Shown here piece after piece: positions 1 through 9,726 of a stretch of 64,000 bases of DNA. The stretch comes from Fallopia convolvulus (taxonomy: Eukaryota; Streptophyta; Magnoliopsida; Caryophyllales; Polygonaceae). The DNA lies in contig OZ024721.1 in the NCBI GenBank assembly GCA_964016875.1, positions 41,040,210 to 41,104,209 of the forward strand, in the 5' to 3' direction. The notes beneath the pieces are model-generated. The model was given only the letters and a program-made list of their open reading frames with translations. It did not search any database and had not been told where the DNA came from. A program made the position numbers and the translations under genes. The first letter of the stretch is position 1; the number at the start of each line of letters is the position of its first letter.

Positions 1-1260
1 GCTCCACTAACCACTAATAGTCACTTGGGAGGTGTAGTCGTTCCCTGATAGTTAGTACAAGTACTTGAAAAAATCAACAATCAAGTTCTCAACATCCTTT
101 GCATCTTCCACAATAGTGTCTTCAACATTTTTCAGAAATTCCACCTTGTTTCTGCGTCGTCTGATCACAATAGACAGATCAAAGAAGGATGTATTTCTGT
201 CGCCAGCTTTGAGCCACTGCTCGCGGGACTTCTGGAACCAGAGAAGTTCCTCCTGCTCAAGGGTTCGGTTTAACTCCTTCTGAACACAACGTTCCTGCTC
301 AATAAGGCCCAATGAAGGAGACAGAGCAAGCTCCCCTTGTATACGTTTTAATTAGGCCGGGCATCTCTCATTGTGTTCGTTGATTCGCCCAAAGACCTTC
401 TTGTTCCATTTCAAAAGACACTCTTTTAATTTTCCAAGGGCACTCAGGATGTTCACATTCCGATTCCAAGCTTCATGAACTACTGATTGAAAGCTAGGAT
501 GGGTAGCCCACACCGCCTCAAAGCGAAACAGACGTCTTCTTGCATTCCTGCGAGATTGGGGTTCTAGGACAAGAAGGAGTGGAGTATGATCAGAGCAAAA
601 TTTGGGTAGATGTCGGATCGACGCCTCGGGCCAAGCAAGACGACCAGTAGAGTTGACAAACACCCTATCTAGTCTCTTAGCCACATACGTTTGGGGGGAT
701 TTGCCTCGAGTTCAAGTAAACGTCGGACCCGTGAATCCCATATCGATCATTCCAGTCTTATCCACCCACTCAAAGAAGTCATCAGAGTCAGCAGACAGTA
801 AACCAGAGTCATCATCTCTCTCCCAACTGTGCAAAATACAATTGAAGTCTCCTCCCACAAACACCGGTTCAGCAATTGATTCCCTAGCAGTAGTCAGATC
901 TTTCCAGAAGGCCTTCCTTTCTGATTCATGAGGCGGGGCGTAGACAACCACGAGTTGGAAAGACTTGGATCCTTTCTTAGCTTTGGCGTGGATGAAACAG
1001 TCATAGGCACGGATGGCCGACAACTCAATCCTTGCTCGTGGTTGCCACAAAAGCCAAATTCCACCTGCAAAGCCAATAGCTTCAATTAGGATTCTCTTTG
1101 AGAAATTCAAACGGTCACAAACCTGAGCAGCTCTGGGTCCAGAGATTTTAGGTTCGAAAATCGCCATGACATCAACATTGTGCTTCTTCACCATGTAACG
1201 AATTGATCTACCAAACCCGTCATTACCGGCTCTACAACAGTTCCATAGGAGACAATTCAT
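1..1260 (-). pseudogene. LINE ORF2: endonuclease and start of reverse transcriptase
   Basis: The natural start is the ATG at 1260, which opens MNCLLWNCCRAGN, the usual beginning of the plant LINE endonuclease/exonuclease/phosphatase fold. Visible catalytic signatures are the Glu in AIFEPKISG, the Asp/Asn pair in VGGDFNCILHSWERD, and the SDHTPLLLVL histidine motif near 580-600. A frameshift and stop near 710 break the frame between the second and third motif. After another break the segment at 52-312 gives the QEELLWFQKSREQWLKAGD block that precedes reverse transcriptase. The catalytic RT core lies outside the window. Non-functional. Confidence 0.85.
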
Positions 1261-1292
1261 AGGAAACCACAAGGGGAGGGGGCCAGACCAGC

Positions 1293-2633
1293 TCAATTTG
1301 AAGGTGCCTCGGTGGGGGTGTCGCCGTTGTCCTCCATTATAGCATCGTCCTCTCTAATTTCCATATTCCCATCTCTATGGGCCTCAAGCGTTTCAATCGG
1401 GGTAGCTAGTCCCACACTTTCTCCTTGATTTTCGCCCCCAGGCTTTATCGTTAGCAATTCAACTTCTTCGACCGCTTCTGGATTTTTCTCCATTATCGCC
1501 TCTCTAGCAGGAAGGCAGGAATCGTGTTTGGGATTGACAGCCTGCGTTGCCTTGCTTTCGTGGGCTATTGTGATGGGCGGGTTAGGCCCATTAGTGAGAA
1601 TTTGGGCCAATTGTGTAGCAAGGGTCCGAGTTATTTTTTGCGGTTCATTTCTTGGGCGTTTGGACGACCCTGCAGCTGTAGAATGATCCTTAGGACCTGC
1701 ACTCCTATGCGTCACAGGCTTCTTTTGCCTTCTTTTCACTACCTTTTTATCTATGTTCTTATTTGACCTCGGGATTGTGATAGGGTGACTTTTGAAGGGA
1801 CTTTTGGCCGTCTTTCCCATCAAAATTCCCTTGGAGCCGTTGTGTTTCCTGGGCCCCGTGGCATCAACCTGACCATTGTTCGTCCTTGTCCCGAGGTTTT
1901 TTCGATCTTCTTCTGCCGTGATCAAGTCATCGGTGGCTTTTCCTTTTCCTTTTGGTGGTCTTCGGCGCTTGGGCACTTCCATCCAAGGACCATACGACCC
2001 GCTACTTTCCCCTTCAGTGACGGTAGTCGTAGTGGTCCCACTCGCCGGTGTTATGTTGTCTTCCACTTGGCTCTCTTTTTGGGTTTCCTTGGGATGTTGT
2101 GGGGATACCACAGTCGTCTTTTGGGCAGCGGGGCATTGAGCCGTGATATGCCCGTAGCGACCGCACTTAAAACAGATGCGGTTGAGCCCCTCATACTCAA
2201 GAAAGAATCGGCGCCCATTGATGATGATGGTCCCCTTCAGCGGTTGCGTCAGATCCACTTCTACGCATAATCTAGCGTATCTTCCTCTATTAGTGAACAA
2301 TGTACGTGTATCCACTTTGATCGGTTTTCCTATGCCCGCTGCCACCCGCATCAACACTTCCTCTTCATACAAGATAAGAGGCAAATTCGAGATCTTGACC
2401 CAAGCCGGGGAACTAGATATCTCATCAATTTCCGGGTCGAAGTTCGGGTGCCACGCTTTGATAATCAAGTAGTGTCCAAAGATTGTCCAAGGTCCGCCAG
2501 TGAGAGCATGCATGTAGTCGTCTTGGGTGTCGAAACGGACTACATAATATCCCTTTGGCAGGTCAGCTAAGTATAGTCTTCATGTTAGTCTCCACAGGTC
2601 CTTTAACTTCTTTTCCATGACATGGTATGGAAC
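1293..2633 (-). pseudogene. LINE ORF1, C-terminal part (DUF4283, CCHC zinc knuckle)
   Basis: Nucleic-acid-binding ORF1 protein of a plant LINE. Reading from the Copia junction, the frame gives VMEKKLKDLWRL, an in-frame TGA, then LPKGYYVVRFDTQDDY and GGPWTIFGHYLIIKAW, which is the DUF4283 core. These are followed by the knuckle CFKCGRYGHITAQC and a long basic, low-complexity tail. From the first Met of the open stretch (2513) 406 residues are open. ORF1 ends at 1293-1295, about 33 bp before the ORF2 ATG at 1260, the normal plant LINE arrangement. The missing N-terminal part is at 8767-8965. Confidence 0.85.
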
Positions 2634-2790
2634 TATTAGAGGATAGTGTATACTAGAGAATATTAGAGATCCCGTAAATCTCGTAATTGTATATTGTTAA
2701 TATTCTTTCCTTGTTTGTAGGTTCAGTAGTTTTTATATAAACTCTTTTCACGTAATAACAATTCAGGCTTTTACGCTGCAGTATTCTTTA
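2634..2790 (+). repeat. Copia 5' LTR
   Basis: 157 bp, from TATTAGAGGATAGTG to GTATTCTTTA. It is nearly identical to the two halves of the 3' LTR, except that about 17 bp after TTGTATATT (GTTAATATTCTTTCCTT) are missing from the 3' copy, where a foreign LTR has entered. A TATATAAACTC motif near 2737 could be the TATA box. Confidence 0.9.
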
Positions 2791-2803
2791 TGGTATCAGA
2801 GCG
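2791..2803 (+). promoter_or_regulatory. Copia primer-binding site (tRNA-iMet)
   Basis: TGGTATCAGAGCG directly follows the 5' LTR. This is the standard plant Copia primer site, complementary to the 3' end of initiator tRNA-Met. Confidence 0.92.
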
Positions 2804-2940
2804 TCGGGAAATTTTCCGATCCCAAACCTAATTTTTTGTGCCGCCACTCTCTTGGCCGCCATTCTTCACCGGTTTCTTCACCGGACCTCCGCAATTTTCA
2901 CTTCCCTCTCGGCCTAAATTTCTCCTTTCCGTGTGCGAAT

Positions 2941-3657
2941 ATGCCGGGCAAGGAAGACAGCCTTAAACCGAATTCTCCGTATTATCTTCATCCATCGGAT
3001 CATCCCGGGATGAAGATCTGTCCTGTCGTTCTTCGTGGCGACAATTATCAAGAGTGGGATCTCTGTATTCGCAATGCTCTTCGGGCAAAGCGAAAACTCG
3101 GCTTCGTTGACGGAACGATAATGAGGCTGGACGACTTAGAATTGATGGACGATTGGTGGTCCGTCAATTCTATGTTAATTGGTTGGATTGTCGGATCCAT
3201 TGAAGACTCACTTCGGTCTACCATCACTTACTTTGAATCCGCTAAGGAGTTGTGGGAAGACATAAAGCAGCGGTTTTCCGTAGGCAACGGACCGCGGGTG
3301 CATCAATTGCGCATCGATTTGGCGCGGTGTGTTCAAGGAGGCAAAAGCATTGCTGAATACTTCAGTATTTTGAAGAAGAATTGGGACGAGTTGTCGAATT
3401 ATCAAAGTGCTCGTCGGTGTACTTGCGGAAAATGCGAGTGTAAATGGGCGGATGCATTGACTAAAGAGCGGGAAGACGAACAGATCCATCAGTTTTTGAT
3501 GGGTTTGGATGACACTTATGCAACCGTTCGTTCTCATATTCTCGCTCAAGAGCCTTTGCCAAAGCTGAGTCGGGCTTATGCCCTAGTTGTTCAAGACGAG
3601 TGTTCACGCTCGGGAAATTCGGGCAAGGAGACAAGAGAACGCTGGTTCCGAGCGTGA
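2941..3657 (+). pseudogene. Copia gag, N-terminal part
   Basis: Capsid part of the Copia polyprotein. I chose the ATG at 2941 (MPGKEDSLKPN) because the gag_3-type motif NSPYYLHPSDHPGMKICPV follows within 15 residues; the frame is open further upstream but without homology. Next come the UBN2-type capsid region (DYLR-like ELWEDIKQRFSVGNG, LARCVQGGKSIAEYF) and CTCGKCECKWADAL. The frame ends at the TGA at 3655-3657. A one-base shift near 3640 moves the real frame to the one carrying the zinc knuckle, so gag and pol are now out of frame. Confidence 0.85.
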
Positions 3658-4585
3658 CAGCGGACAAGGGCGTGGTGAAGGAAAACGCCGCCCGATCTGT
3701 GGGCAGTGTGGTGAGTCAGGCCATGAGACCGCTCGGTGCTTTCAATTGATAGGCTATCCCGAGTGGTGGACGGAAGATCGGATCGCAACACACCGAGCGA
3801 AGAGCGTTGCTGGAAACGCAGCAGGACGGGGCCGCGGGCGCGGCATTGTAGCCGCGATCGCGGGTCAACAACAGAACGGCGAGAATTCTTCAATTGGCTC
3901 GTCCTCGGGAAATTTTGCCAACTATTCAGCTTCTGATCGTGTCGGGACGGGGCTGTCCGACACACAATTTCAACATTTAATGCAGATGGTACAATCTAAT
4001 AATTCTGGCAATGCCGATAACAATCTGGGTATGTTTTCTAACTGGATTTTGGATACCGGTGCATCGTTTCACATGACGGGTGATCCGTCTTTGCTTTCTG
4101 GTTTGAAGAATGTTGATACATCAACGATTTTGTTGCCTAATGGATCATCAACTACGGCTTGTCGTGCTGGAATTGTTCGTTTCAGTGATAGATTAATTCT
4201 GAGAGATGTTTTGCTTGTTCCTCAATTGACTTGCAACTTGATTTCATGCTCTCAATTATTAAAGCATCAGAATTGCATTGTGACGATAACTGATAAGCTG
4301 TGTATTGTACAGGATCGCACTTCGATGACCTTGATTGGAGCGGGTGAGGAGCGAAACGGAGTCTACTGGCTGCGTGTGGCACCTACAATAGCGCTTGCTT
4401 CACGGATTGAGACCGATTCTGCAGCCCTTTGGCATTCCCGTGTTGGTCATCCTTCCCTTTCTGTACTTCAGCAGTTACTTAATGTTCAAATAAATGGTCA
4501 CTTAGATCCATGTGACAGTTGTCAACTTGTCATAGGGCTAAGCAAACTAGATCTAGTTTTCCGATTAGTCAGTCACATTCTCTAA
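3640..4585 (+). pseudogene. Copia zinc knuckle, protease and GAG-pre-integrase
   Basis: Continuation after the gag frameshift. The knuckle CGQCGESGHETARC begins near 3700. It is followed by the Gly/Arg-rich GRGRGRG segment, the aspartic protease centre WILDTGASFHMTG near 4045, and the GAG-pre-integrase signature ALWHSRVGHPSLSVLQQLL near 4425. Near 4520 the frame again shifts, so the integrase zinc region and core are read in another frame. The protease active triad D-T-G is intact. Confidence 0.88.
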
Positions 4586-5787
4586 ACTGTTTTGATATTG
4601 TTCATTGTGATGTATGGGGTCCTTATCGGACTCCTACTGCAACTGGTGCTCGTTATTTTTTGACTTTGGTTGATGATTTTTCCAGAGGAGTTTGGATTTA
4701 TCTTATGGTTAATAAAAGTGAAGTTGCATCTTTAATTTCAAATTTTTGTGCCATGACAATATGTCAATTTCAAAAGCATGTTAAATGTTTTCGTAGCGAT
4801 AACAGAACTGAATTTACTTGCATGCGCTCTTTCTTTGAGCAAAATGGTATTGAGTTTCAAACATCTTGTGTTGGGACGCCCCAACAAAATGGTCGGGCTG
4901 AACGAAAACACAGGCATATTTTAAATGTCGCACGAGCCCTTCGCTTTCATGCTCATTTATCTTTAAATTTTTGGGGCGATTGCATTTTGACTGCTGCCTA
5001 TTTAATCAACAGAACTCCGACTCCTCTTCTTAAACATAAAATGCCATTTGAAATTTTATATGGGCGTCCCCCGTCTTATGGTTGATTACGTGTATTTGGT
5101 TGTTTATGCTATGCATCCACTATTCCTCGTAATTCTGATAAGTTTGCTCCTAGATCTAGGAAATGCATTTTTGTGGGTTATCCCAAAGGTCAAAAAGGTT
5201 GGAAAGTTTATGATTTAGAGAATGAGCGTTTTGTATCTGCTGATGTTACATTTTATGAGACACACTTTCCTTTTCAAGCTCTTTTAAATCCGATTGCACA
5301 ATCAAGTGTAGAGCCACACCCATCTGTTTTTGATAATATCCATAACCCTATTTCCTATCCGCAGACAGACGTCAAGGGGAGTGGGGTTCAATCTTCCTTT
5401 GACTCTGTTCAAGAACCTGCCCCAAACTCCACAAATGCCCCAACGCAGACAGCAGTCAAGGGGAGTGGGGTTCAATCTTCCTCTGATTCTGTTCAAGTCA
5501 ACTCAGATCCTAGCTCCACATCAGCCCCAACGCAGACGGTTGATGGGGGAGGTGGGGTTCAATCCTCTCCCATCGCTGTTCAAGAAATGCCTCGTCGTTC
5601 AACCCGTGATCGGACTCCTTCTGTGAAGTTAAGAGGCTACATCTGTAACACTGTGCGTAGTTGTGTAGCTTCATCGTCTCCTTCATCTCAACCATCAAGG
5701 TTGTCAGGTACATCCTACCCTATAGCTGATTATGTTAACTGTTCACGGTTCTCTTCTGCACATACTACTTTTATTGCTGCTATTTAG
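4519..5787 (+). pseudogene. Copia integrase core and linker
   Basis: Integrase catalytic core with the D, D and E positions visible: FDIVHCDVWGPYRTP, KCFRSDNRTEF and PQQNGRAERKHRHI. A TGA at 5083-5085 interrupts the frame in the stretch that reads RPPSYG then LRVFGCLCYAS, and the frame continues to VGYPKGQKGWKVYDLE. A Ser/Gln-rich linker then contains a threefold repeat. A TAG at 5785-5787 (after FIAAI) stands where CAG would continue into SIPEPTTFAAASDPLWKAAM, the usual lead-in to reverse transcriptase. Confidence 0.85.
5360..5585 (+). repeat. Threefold 84-bp tandem repeat in the Copia integrase-RT linker
   Basis: Three copies begin near 5363, 5447 and 5534. Each encodes a variant of QT-V-KGSGVQSS-S-SVQ (the third has DGGGGVQSS). 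The first two are almost identical in DNA, indicating a recent in-frame duplication in a disordered region. Confidence 0.85.
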
Positions 5788-7326
5788 TCTATTCCAGAGC
5801 CTACTACTTTTGCTGCTGCTTCAGATCCTTTGTGGAAAGCCGCAATGCAAGCGAAAATTGACGCTTTAAAGCGTAATGGGACTTGGACTCTTTCTGATCT
5901 TCCTCCTGGCAAGAAGCCCATTGGATGCAAATGGGTTTATCAGGTCAAGTACAAATCCGATGGTATTGTTGAGCGGTACAAAGCGAGATTGGTTGTTTTG
6001 GGAAATAATCAAAAGGCTGGTATTGACTACAAGGAGACTTTTGCTCCTGTAGATAAGATGGTTTTAGTTCGGACTTTTCTTGCTGTTGCAGCTATCCAGA
6101 ATTGGGAATTGCATCAGATGGATGTTCATAATGCTTTTCTGCATGGTGATTTGCATGAAGAGGTTTATATGAGACCTCCTCCAGGTTTTGCTAGTGCTTC
6201 CGACAAGTTCTGCAGGTTGAACCGTTCTTTGTATGGGCTTCGTCAAGCGCCCCGGAATTGGTTCGCTAAGTTGGCAACTGCGTTGCGCAGGTTAGGCTTT
6301 GTACAATCTCGTGCTGATTACTCTTTGTTTTCTTATACTCGTTCTTGGATTTGCATTCATGTTCTGGTATATGTTGATGATCTCATTATTGCTGGGAATA
6401 ATTCCGAGGCCATTGCCAAGTTCAAACGACAATTGAGTTCTTGCTTTCATATGAAGGATTTGGGCCTTCTTAAGTATTTTCTTGGGATTGAGATAGCCAG
6501 ATCTGCCGAGGGATTGTTCCTGTCTCAGCGAAAGTATACTCTGGATATTCTGACTTAGGCTGGTATGCTTGGAAGCAAGCCGTGTGAATTCCCTATGGAA
6601 CAAAATCATAAGCTTGCTCTATCTTCTGCTCCTTTATTTGAGGCTCCTGACAGATATCGCCGCTTGATTGGGCGACTGATTTATTTGACCATTACACGTC
6701 CTGAGATCTGTTTTGCTGTTCATACTCTTGCTCAATTCATGCAAGAGCCTAGGATTGATCATTGGGACGCTGCAGTTCGTGTTCTTCGGTATCTCAAGAG
6801 TCATCCGGGCCAGGGTATATTTTTGTCCTCGAGTGGTACTCTTGATCTTACAGCTTTTTGTGATTCTGATTATGCGACGTGTCCTCTTACACGTCGTTCG
6901 ATTACTGGTTACTTTGTTCAGCTTGGATCTTCTCCAATTTCTTGGAAGACTAAGAAGCAACACACAGTCTCCAGGTCATCTGCTGAAGCTGAATATCGTG
7001 CCATGGCAAGCGCTTTTTGTGAGCTTTTATGGTTGAAGGCGCTGCTTCGCTCTCTTGGTGTGTCTCATTTAGCTCCTATGCATTTGTTCTGTGATAGTCA
7101 AGCTGCTCTTCACATTGCTGCTAATCCGGTTTTTCATGATCGGACGAAGCACATCGAGGTTGACTGTCATTTCATTCGAGATCTCCTTCTTGCTGGCACA
7201 ATTCGGACTTCTCACATACGCACTCACTCTCAGCCAGCTGACATCCTCACAAAGGCCCTTGGTTCTCAGCAGTTTCATCTTCTTTTGGGCAAGTTGGGCA
7301 TTCGAGATCCCCATGCTCCAACTTGA
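5788..7326 (+). pseudogene. Copia reverse transcriptase and RNase H
   Basis: Reverse transcriptase (RVT_2) runs from KRNGTWTLSDLPPGKKPIGCKWVYQ through WELHQMDVHNAFLHGDL to the catalytic YVDDLIIAGN. A TAG at 6556-6558 (DILT then AGMLGSKPC) separates it from the RNase H half, and CAG is the expected codon. The RNase H part has CDSDYATCPLTRRSITGY, SSAEAEYRAMA, CDSQAALHIAANPVFHDRTKHIEVDCHF and QPADILTKALG, which are all Copia hallmarks. It ends at 7326, seven bases before the 3' LTR. Confidence 0.93.
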
Positions 7327-7333
7327 GGAGGAG
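7323..7333 (+). promoter_or_regulatory. Copia polypurine tract
   Basis: TTGAGGAGGAG lies immediately before the 3' LTR start at 7334 and overlaps the end of the RNase H frame. It is the expected plus-strand primer of Copia elements. Confidence 0.8.
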
Positions 7334-7395
7334 TATTAGAGGATAGTGTATATTAGAGAATATTAGAGATCCCATAAATCTCGTAATTGTATATT
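7334..7395 (+). repeat. Copia 3' LTR, left piece
   Basis: 62 bp matching the first 62 bp of the 5' LTR with two differences. It stops after TTGTATATT, where an Athila-type LTR fragment begins. The right piece resumes near 8690. Confidence 0.88.
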
Positions 7396-7400
7396 AGAGA

Positions 7401-7418
7401 TTCCCGGCAACGGCGCCA
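7401..7418 (-). promoter_or_regulatory. tRNA-Asp primer-binding site of the nested LTR fragment
   Basis: TGGCGCCGTTGCCGGGAA read on the minus strand, four bases after the LTR end GAGTCA. It matches the 3' end of tRNA-Asp and is the same primer type as the Athila-type element at 24-33 kb. Confidence 0.85.
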
Positions 7419-8331
7419 AAATTTGACTCGGCTAAAGTCGTTGTTACCAAGATCAAAAATAAATAACCCTAAACTACTAACTAGTATAGTAAGCAAGCAA
7501 GGGGTCCAACCCAAGAGAATCGGATTTCTGGCTAATCAGCAAAAGCAAAAACAGGGGTTTTAAGAGTTCAGACAAACAAACAAACAAGCAACTATTATTA
7601 AGGTTTAAATCAATTGGAAGGAAAGCAGAGTTCATTCAATCAATTCCACCTTTTTACTCATCCGATCATTGATTCATCCACTCTTCTATTAATTCCTTAG
7701 TTAATTCCAATCCTTATAAAAGATTTCCGCTTGTCCACGGTCCAAGAGGAATTATGATATGAACAAGAACGCTTAATTCAAATCATGCAAAGTATTAAGG
7801 ATAGAAGAATATTAAATCATGCAATCAAGCTACGAGTCTCATGCATAAAATAATAATCAAATACTCTTTCTCAATTCTAGTCCACGGTCCTAGAAAAGAG
7901 TTGTTTCAAGGATAAATAAGATTGCACAGACAACAATCAAACCTAATCCAAACAATAGATCTAAGTCAATTAAACAAGTTGATCAGGTTTATTAAATCAA
8001 ACATAGATCATATAAATAAAAACAAGAGTTTTGATATTAACCAAGGGATAGAAAAGTTACCAGAATCTCACGAATTACATAAAAAGGTTTCCTTGATCAA
8101 ACAAACTCCAAAGGGAAATTAGTTCTCCATAATACTGAAATAAAAACCTAAAAGTAAATTATGCTAGAATTATGTGTTGTTCTTAAAACTGAAACGAAAC
8201 TAAGCTTAAATAGTCGAAATAACAACCGAAACCTAAAAGATATAATAATAGATATAAGATAGAATAAACGAAAGGAAAGTCGGCTCTCGGATTTTTGCTG
8301 GCGTGGACTTCCGCGGGCGCGGTGAACACTC

Positions 8332-8345
8332 TCCGCGATCGCGGA
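8332..8345. promoter_or_regulatory. 14-bp GC palindrome in the U3 of the nested Athila-type LTR
   Basis: TCCGCGATCGCGGA is a perfect palindrome in otherwise AT-rich sequence. It lies 339 nt from the LTR start and about 120 nt upstream of the TATTTAAG box. A second GC block, CCGCGGGCGCGG, lies about 20 bp downstream in LTR orientation. The unrelated LTR at 24.1 kb has a different GC palindrome at the same offset. Confidence 0.6.
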
Positions 8346-8689
8346 CCTGATCGTGACAGAATTCCAGCGGTGTTTTCGGAAGATGTTTTGACCACCTTAG
8401 AGTGGGAATTTGAACTCTCCGTAAAAACATGAATTGTATCTCTTCGAGTTACCTTTCCAATGATACCAAATTCAGCTTCATCCGATCACCGTAGCTCCCG
8501 GAATAAGCGTTATAAGAAAGTTGTGTCGAAACAACTCCAAATCAACACTGGTCTTCAAAACTCTTGCAATTTTTCAAACCGTGTCTTCGGTCTTCATATG
8601 ACAATTATGCTCAAAACTAACCTAAACACATTCAAATCATGCCTAAAATACAAGAGTTAACCTATACTAAAATATAGTTTATCACCTTT

Positions 8690-8766
8690 TTTGTAGGTTC
8701 AGTAGTTTGTATATAAACTCTTTTCATGTAATAATAATTCAGGCTTTTACGCTGTAATATTCTTTA
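8690..8766 (+). repeat. Copia 3' LTR, right piece
   Basis: TTGTAGGTTCAGTAG to TATTCTTTA matches the last ~75 bp of the 5' LTR with a few substitutions. It is followed directly by the target duplication GGAAC at 8767-8771. Confidence 0.9.
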
Positions 8767-8965
8767 GGAACAAAGCCTCCAAGAACCTGTATGATCAGTG
8801 ACGACCGCCATACCCCCGCACAAGCACTTCAAGCACCTCCGTGTCGATAGCAACCACCGGGTCTGAATTATTTTCTTTGGGGAAGGATATGGCAATTTTC
8901 CCGTTGAGGAATTGAGGCGCCAGATTTGGCCTTTTTTGGCCACTTTCATTTGTAACCATCTCCTT
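8767..8965 (-). pseudogene. LINE ORF1, N-terminal part beyond the Copia insertion
   Basis: On the minus strand one frame reads LAPQFLNGKIAISFPKE and DTEVLEVLVRG; after a frameshift another reads VWRSSLIIQVLGGFVP up to the GGAAC junction. Joined across the Copia element, that second frame continues into YHVMEKKLKDLW at 2630. This is the normal order of the DUF4283 region, so this piece is the missing upstream half of the LINE ORF1 at 1293-2633. Confidence 0.78.
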
Positions 8966-9267
8966 CCATGTTCTTTTATGTTATAAAAAATTAAAACAAA
9001 AATAGGCATTTTCAGTTTAAACAAGAAAAAACTAATGCAACGTCATAATATAATATAATATATCAAATAGGACATGTAACTACAATGTTCAAGTGTCCAA
9101 TCCTTATGAGTTATAGCCAGGGCAACGAATTAATAAAAGAACACGATAATACTCCACCATACACATGCATGTGGATAAATTTGAACCTGAGAAAGTGAAA
9201 TTCACATAAGATATATACACATACATGTTGCACGCATCATGCAACATATATGTATGTATCTAACTAG
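8966..9267. other. Intergenic, 3' flank of the SAUR gene
   Basis: AT-rich sequence without a supported coding region. It contains the 3' untranslated region of the minus-strand SAUR gene and a microsatellite-like ATATACACATACATG stretch near 9211-9257. No transposon end recognised. Confidence 0.6.
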
Positions 9268-9573
9268 CTAGCCGGTTATGTAATGAACGACAGATTGAAA
9301 AACAACTTCATTGCAAGGAATTGTAATGCCCATTTGGTGGTGGCTATACCCAAATTCCTCCTCAGCTTGATGGAGCAAAGTTTGGAAGTGAGGGCGGCTT
9401 AGCCAAGATATGGGTATTATGAACCGGCTCTTCTTCTCTCCAACGTACACCACAAAGTGTCCTTCTGGCACATCCTTAGGAAAACAGCCATTAGCATCTT
9501 GTTGTTTGTGAAAGCTCGAGCACTTTTTCAATATCTTCTTCAATCCGAGCTTGTTTGGTCTCCATGAACCCAT
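9268..9573 (-). CDS. SAUR family auxin-responsive protein
   Basis: Small auxin-up RNA protein of 101 residues, intronless as is usual. The ATG at 9573 (MGSWRPNKLGLKK) is chosen over an in-frame upstream extension because the extension crosses the TATA box and lacks family similarity. The conserved SAUR core spans residues 34-98: VPEGHFVVYVGEKKSRFIIP, then FQTLLHQAEEEFGYSHHQMG and ITIPCNEVVFQSV. Known SAURs of this type inhibit PP2C.D phosphatases and so activate plasma-membrane H+-ATPase and cell expansion; that role is inferred from family. A usual LxHPxFQ motif reads WLSRPHFQ here. Intact gene in a transposon-rich setting, with auxin-regulated expression likely but not proven. Confidence 0.93.
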   Translation of the reverse strand: MGSWRPNKLGLKKILKKCSSFHKQQDANGCFPKDVPEGHFVVYVGEKKSRFIIPISWLSRPHFQTLLHQAEEEFGYSHHQMGITIPCNEVVFQSVVHYITG

Positions 9574-9647
9574 ATCGTCTTCAAGATGGTTTAATAGATA
9601 AGTTTTGGGGTAGATATGTTTACTCTTAGTCGATCGAAATGGAGGGG

Positions 9648-9655
9648 TATTTATA
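9648..9655 (-). promoter_or_regulatory. TATA box of the SAUR gene
   Basis: TATAAATA on the minus strand, 75 nt before the SAUR ATG at 9573. The spacing implies a 5' leader of roughly 40-45 nt, typical of these short genes. Confidence 0.75.
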
Positions 9656-9726
9656 AGACGAAAACACAAGGTTGGAGATATTTTGTCAAGATATATATTG
9701 AATCTCCCGAAATTATAAGAAATCAA

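Larger units (their letters stand above)
7396..8684 (-). mobile_element. Athila-type Gypsy LTR plus 29 bp internal sequence
   Basis: On the minus strand this is a 1260-bp LTR running TGATAAACTA...GAGTCA (8684 to 7425). It is followed by AATT and TGGCGCCGTTGCCGGGAA, the tRNA-Asp primer site used by Athila/Tat-type Gypsy elements (7401-7418). Nothing further of the internal region is present: the sequence passes at 7395 straight into Copia LTR. About 17 bp of Copia LTR are missing at the junction and I see no clean 5-bp duplication, so this is not a simple solo LTR. A TATTTAAG box is at 8212-8205. Confidence 0.85.
2634..8766 (+). mobile_element. Ty1/Copia retrotransposon with short 157-bp LTRs
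   Basis: Order gag, protease, integrase, reverse transcriptase, RNase H, which defines Copia. It is flanked by the 5-bp duplication GGAAC (2629-2633 and 8767-8771). The 5' LTR is 2634-2790. The 3' LTR is 7334-7395 plus about 8690-8766, interrupted by an Athila-type LTR fragment. The primer site at 2791 is complementary to initiator tRNA-Met (TGGTATCAGAGC) and a purine tract ends at 7333. LTR ends are TA...TA rather than TG...CA. One frameshift and several stops make it inactive in this copy. Own length without the insert is about 4.8 kb. Confidence 0.95.
1..8965 (-). mobile_element. L1-like LINE, 5'/3' incomplete, split by a Copia insertion
   Basis: Non-LTR retrotransposon relic on the minus strand. 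ORF2 (endonuclease and start of reverse transcriptase) runs off the left window edge and ORF1 (DUF4283 plus zinc knuckle) lies upstream of it. The ORF1 reading frame stops at 2633 and resumes at 8767, on the far side of the Copia element, with GGAAC present at both junctions. Joining the two sides with one GGAAC copy restores an open frame through the DUF4283 core. The upstream limit near 8965 is only approximate, because coding similarity fades there. Frameshifts and stops show that it is inactive. Confidence 0.85.

Noticed and set aside
9574..9726. In-frame N-terminal extension of the SAUR protein by 51 residues
   Set aside because: It would cross the TATAAATA box at 9648-9655 and has no SAUR similarity; the ATG at 9573 gives a normal 101-residue SAUR.
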